This document shows, piece after piece, positions 5,418 through 7,949 of a DNA stretch of 7,949 bases; position 1 is the stretch's first letter; each line of letters starts with the position of its first letter. The notes beneath the pieces were generated by a model that worked only from the letters and a program-made list of their open reading frames with translations, was not told the DNA's origin and did not search any database. The stretch comes from Porphyromonadaceae bacterium. Its GTDB lineage: Bacteria > Bacteroidota > Bacteroidia > Bacteroidales > CAMTPD01. Made by a program: the position numbers and the translations under genes. Location: NCBI GenBank assembly GCA_003447595.1, contig DLYT01000142.1, positions 842 to 8,790 on the forward strand, written 5' to 3'.

Positions 5418-6479
5418 ATGATGAAATACATACGGTCTCTGAAAATAGGTATCCTATTCTATTGTTTCTTTATAGCCGGAGTGCCTTCGATGTTTGCTCA
5501 AGAAAGCAAATCACTTCCTTTTGATGTCATGTTTTACAATGTGGAGAATCTTTTTGATTGTCGCGATGATTCATTGCATGCTGACGAAGAGTTTACGCCG
5601 CGAGGTTTGCGCGGATGGAAATACGAGCGGTATAAAACCAAACTCAATCAGATCGCAAAAGTAATTGCTGCCGCCGGAGAATGGGATACGCCCGCGTTGA
5701 TCGGATTGTGCGAAGTTGAGAACAACGCAGTTCTTACCGACTTGCTTCGGAATACACCCTTGCGAAGCGAATTATACCAATCCATTACGGCCGAGGGGAA
5801 TGACATGCGGGGAATCAACTGCGCGCTTATTTATCGGCGAGATCTATTTAAGTACATCAATCATCAGGAATATGTAGTGCGGTTTTCGGTGAAAATGAAG
5901 CGGACCACGCGTAACCTGTTGCACGTGTCCGGGGAGTTACTATCGGGCGATACTTTGGATGTGTTTGTGGCTCACTTTCCTTCCCGATCGGCCGGACAAA
6001 AGCAGACAGAAGTGCTTCGGTGCGATGTGGCATCTTTGTTGCGAAGTAAAGTAGATTCGATTTGCACCATACGAACTAATCCGCAGTGTATAATAATGGG
6101 AGACTTCAATGATACCCCTTCCGATAAGTCCATGGTCAGCATCCTTCAAGCTCAAATGCCGGAACCTCCTTTCTCGCCGCAAGTATTGTACAATTTGTTT
6201 GCCGTGCAGAATCCCCATCAACACAACGAGGGGACGCATAAGTTTCAGGGAGAATGGGCGCAACTCGATCAAATGATTGTAACGGGAAACCTGCTTAGTG
6301 GTGATAATCCTTTGCGGGCAAAGAACCCCAAAGGAGCGGTGCTTTCATTTCCGTTTTTACTTACGCGCGATGACACGCATGGTGGGAAAAGACCCTTTCG
6401 CACGTATCACGGATACAAATATGAAGGCGGCTTTAGCGATCACTTGCCAATAATTGCTCGTTTTTCGATATATTTGTAA
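5418..6479 (+). CDS. Exported endonuclease/exonuclease/phosphatase (EEP) family protein
   Basis: A 353-residue metal-dependent phosphodiesterase of the DNase I/APE1 superfamily, predicted to be exported. An N-terminal signal peptide (basic MMKYIRSLK, hydrophobic core, likely cleavage after MFA at 27) leads into the fold. The catalytic set is complete: N41 in FYNVENLFD, E99 in GLCEVEN, H186 in VAHFPSRS, D229 and N231 in GDFND, D284 in LDQM, and the terminal D340-H341 in SDHLP. The reading frame can also open at a TTG at 5415; ATG at 5418 or 5421 is more likely. The M23 gene follows after 25 bases, suggesting one operon of exported enzymes. Substrate may be nucleic acid or another phosphodiester, and the sequence does not settle which. 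There is no lipobox, so it is probably soluble in the periplasm or secreted. Confidence 0.93.
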   Translation: MMKYIRSLKIGILFYCFFIAGVPSMFAQESKSLPFDVMFYNVENLFDCRDDSLHADEEFTPRGLRGWKYERYKTKLNQIAKVIAAAGEWDTPALIGLCEVENNAVLTDLLRNTPLRSELYQSITAEGNDMRGINCALIYRRDLFKYINHQEYVVRFSVKMKRTTRNLLHVSGELLSGDTLDVFVAHFPSRSAGQKQTEVLRCDVASLLRSKVDSICTIRTNPQCIIMGDFNDTPSDKSMVSILQAQMPEPPFSPQVLYNLFAVQNPHQHNEGTHKFQGEWAQLDQMIVTGNLLSGDNPLRAKNPKGAVLSFPFLLTRDDTHGGKRPFRTYHGYKYEGGFSDHLPIIARFSIYL

Positions 6480-6504
6480 GAAACGTAATAGAAGAGAACA
6501 CTAT

Positions 6505-7949
6505 ATGAATTTAAAATATGCTGTTTTTGTACTTGCAATGGCCGCCGGCGTTGCTAAAGGACAAAAGCAAGACTACCAAATGCCGTTGAACATCCCGGCA
6601 TTGCTAAGTGGAAATTATGGCGAGTTGAGAGCAAATCATTTTCATTCGGGAATCGACTTTAAGACACAAGGGGTAGTGGGCAAACCCGTATTTGCCGTAA
6701 TGGACGGATACGTATCGCGCGTATCGGTAAGTCCGTGGGGATACGGACTGGCCATTTATCTCACACATCCCAATGGTACTACGTCGGTATACGGACACTT
6801 GGATCGTTTCAACAAAACCATCTCAACCTATGTATCGGATCATCAGTATAAGAATGAGACATTCTCCGTAGACCTTACCCTGAAACCAAATGAGATCAAG
6901 GTGAAAAAGGGCGAAGAGATTGCCCGCGCCGGAAACTCGGGAAGTTCGGGAGGGCCGCACTTGCACTTCGAGATTCGTAATACCAAAACAGAAGAACCAT
7001 TAGACCCTTTGGCTTACTTGCCCGCGGTGTTTAAAGACTCAACCAAGCCGAAGTTGAAGTCGATCGTTGTTTACGCCAAAGAAGACGAAGGTGTGGTAAA
7101 CGGACTTGCCACACAAAAGGAATTCCAGTACGTAATACCGCAAAAGGGAAAAGGCTCTCCACATATCAAAGGACCCATTAATGCTTGGGGTGAAATTGCT
7201 TTCGGCGTAAAGGCCAACGACTACATGGATGGCGTGTCGAATATATTTGGTGTAAAAAACATTGCGCTGGTAGTAGATAAAGACACCGTATTCAAAAGCA
7301 GTATCGACCGTTACCGCTTCGACGAAACGCGCTACCTCAATGCTTGGATCGATTACGACCTTTGGCGCTCCAACCGCTCTTTCGTAACCAAGAGTTATGT
7401 AGAGAACGGAAACAAACTTCGCTTCTTGAAGGCAAAGAGACAAGGGTGGGTAACGATAGACGAAGAACGTCCCTACGACGTAACCTATGTATTGTCCGAT
7501 TACTTTGGTAACACCTCGAAGGTGAAGTTTACCGTGCAGGGAAAGAAACAAGCCATCCCGAAAGAAGAGCGCACATATGATAAAATTTTTAAATACAATG
7601 CCGATAATAACTTCGGAAATAAGAAGGTAAAACTAGACATTGACAAAGGCAACTTGTACGACCATGTTTACTTTACTTACAAAGAAAGGCCCGATACGGC
7701 AGGTTATGCATCGGTACATGTTTTGAACGATAAACCCATTCCGTTGCACAAGTCGGGCACGGTGCGCATAAAGGTAGAAGACGACAAACTCGAGAACAAA
7801 CGCGCCTACGGTATTGCTTCGGTCGATAAAGGACGTAAGCGCTGGATAGGAGGAACCTATAAGAACGGTTGGGTAGAGGCTTCGATCCGCGAACTCGGAT
7901 CATTTACCATCATCGCCGATACGGCAAAGCCTTCGATATCGGCCGTTGG
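6505..7949 (+). CDS. Exported M23 family metallopeptidase (3' end beyond right edge)
   Basis: A zinc peptidase of the LytM/lysostaphin type, which normally cuts peptide cross-links of peptidoglycan in the periplasm. A short signal sequence (about 1-19, MNLKYAVFVLAMAAGVAKG) is followed directly by the M23 domain (about 28-175). The ligands H47 and D51 (HSGIDF) and H154 (PHLHFE) are present, as are the catalytic H98 (YGHLD) and H152, so it should be active. The domain has an insertion (about 103-130) between YGHL and the KKGEEIARAGNSG strand. The following 300 or so residues belong to no domain I recognise; they look beta-rich and rich in Lys, Asp and aromatic residues. The frame is open for 481 codons and leaves the window without a stop. 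The ATG is preceded by purine-rich AGAAGAGAA. It follows the EEP gene by 25 bases. Confidence 0.94.
   Translation, partial: MNLKYAVFVLAMAAGVAKGQKQDYQMPLNIPALLSGNYGELRANHFHSGIDFKTQGVVGKPVFAVMDGYVSRVSVSPWGYGLAIYLTHPNGTTSVYGHLDRFNKTISTYVSDHQYKNETFSVDLTLKPNEIKVKKGEEIARAGNSGSSGGPHLHFEIRNTKTEEPLDPLAYLPAVFKDSTKPKLKSIVVYAKEDEGVVNGLATQKEFQYVIPQKGKGSPHIKGPINAWGEIAFGVKANDYMDGVSNIFGVKNIALVVDKDTVFKSSIDRYRFDETRYLNAWIDYDLWRSNRSFVTKSYVENGNKLRFLKAKRQGWVTIDEERPYDVTYVLSDYFGNTSKVKFTVQGKKQAIPKEERTYDKIFKYNADNNFGNKKVKLDIDKGNLYDHVYFTYKERPDTAGYASVHVLNDKPIPLHKSGTVRIKVEDDKLENKRAYGIASVDKGRKRWIGGTYKNGWVEASIRELGSFTIIADTAKPSISAV

Noticed and set aside
7039..7551. A 170-codon minus-strand open frame
   Set aside because: It is antisense to the M23 gene, whose frame is continuous from 6505 to the window end.
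1..7949. CRISPR arrays, tRNA genes, insertion sequences, prophage or defence genes
   Set aside because: No regularly spaced repeats, no cloverleaf-like segments, and no transposase, integrase or defence-type motifs were seen on either strand. All substantial coding space is taken by housekeeping or envelope genes.

Overview
This is an ordinary chromosomal stretch from a member of the phylum Bacteroidota, most likely order Bacteroidales. Four things suggest this. The mix of products is typical of the group: a DnaX with a Gln/Ala/Pro-rich linker, a short DivIC/FtsB protein, a membrane-anchored OmpH/Skp protein, and an M20C aminoacyl-histidine dipeptidase. Start codons lack strong Shine-Dalgarno sequences. 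Several 5' flanks carry boxes resembling the Bacteroides -7 element TAnnTTTG. Coding regions have a moderate GC content and spacers are AT-rich. I cannot fix a genus from sequence alone.

Layout, left to right. Positions 1-1221 (minus) hold the N-terminal 407 residues of dnaX, which runs off the left edge. Diverging from it are a DivIC/FtsB-like septum protein (1353-1658, +) and a four-helix membrane protein of unknown function (1681-2010, +), probably one operon. A U-tailed hairpin (2043-2080) separates these from a convergent minus-strand pair: a 67-residue single-span protein (2758-2961) followed downstream by an OmpH/Skp-like periplasmic chaperone (2102-2713). Diverging from that pair is pepD (3122-4585, +). 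Between pepD and a convergent VOC/glyoxalase-fold gene (4768-5202, minus) lies a 182-base spacer with two nested or tandem hairpin structures. Diverging from the VOC gene is a second plus-strand operon: an exported endonuclease/exonuclease/phosphatase-family protein (5418-6479), then an exported M23 metallopeptidase (6505 onward) cut by the right edge. No gene-free stretch exceeds 300 bases.

Functionally the window is mostly housekeeping and cell envelope: replication (dnaX), division (divIC), envelope biogenesis (OmpH), peptidoglycan hydrolysis or remodelling (M23), peptide catabolism (pepD), and a secreted phosphodiesterase-like enzyme. I found no tRNA or rRNA, CRISPR array, transposase, phage gene or toxin/defence cassette. 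I see no evidence of a new multi-gene system. The most useful leads are the structured pepD-VOC spacer, the small uncharacterised membrane proteins beside DivIC and OmpH, and the uncharacterised C-terminal region of the M23 protein.
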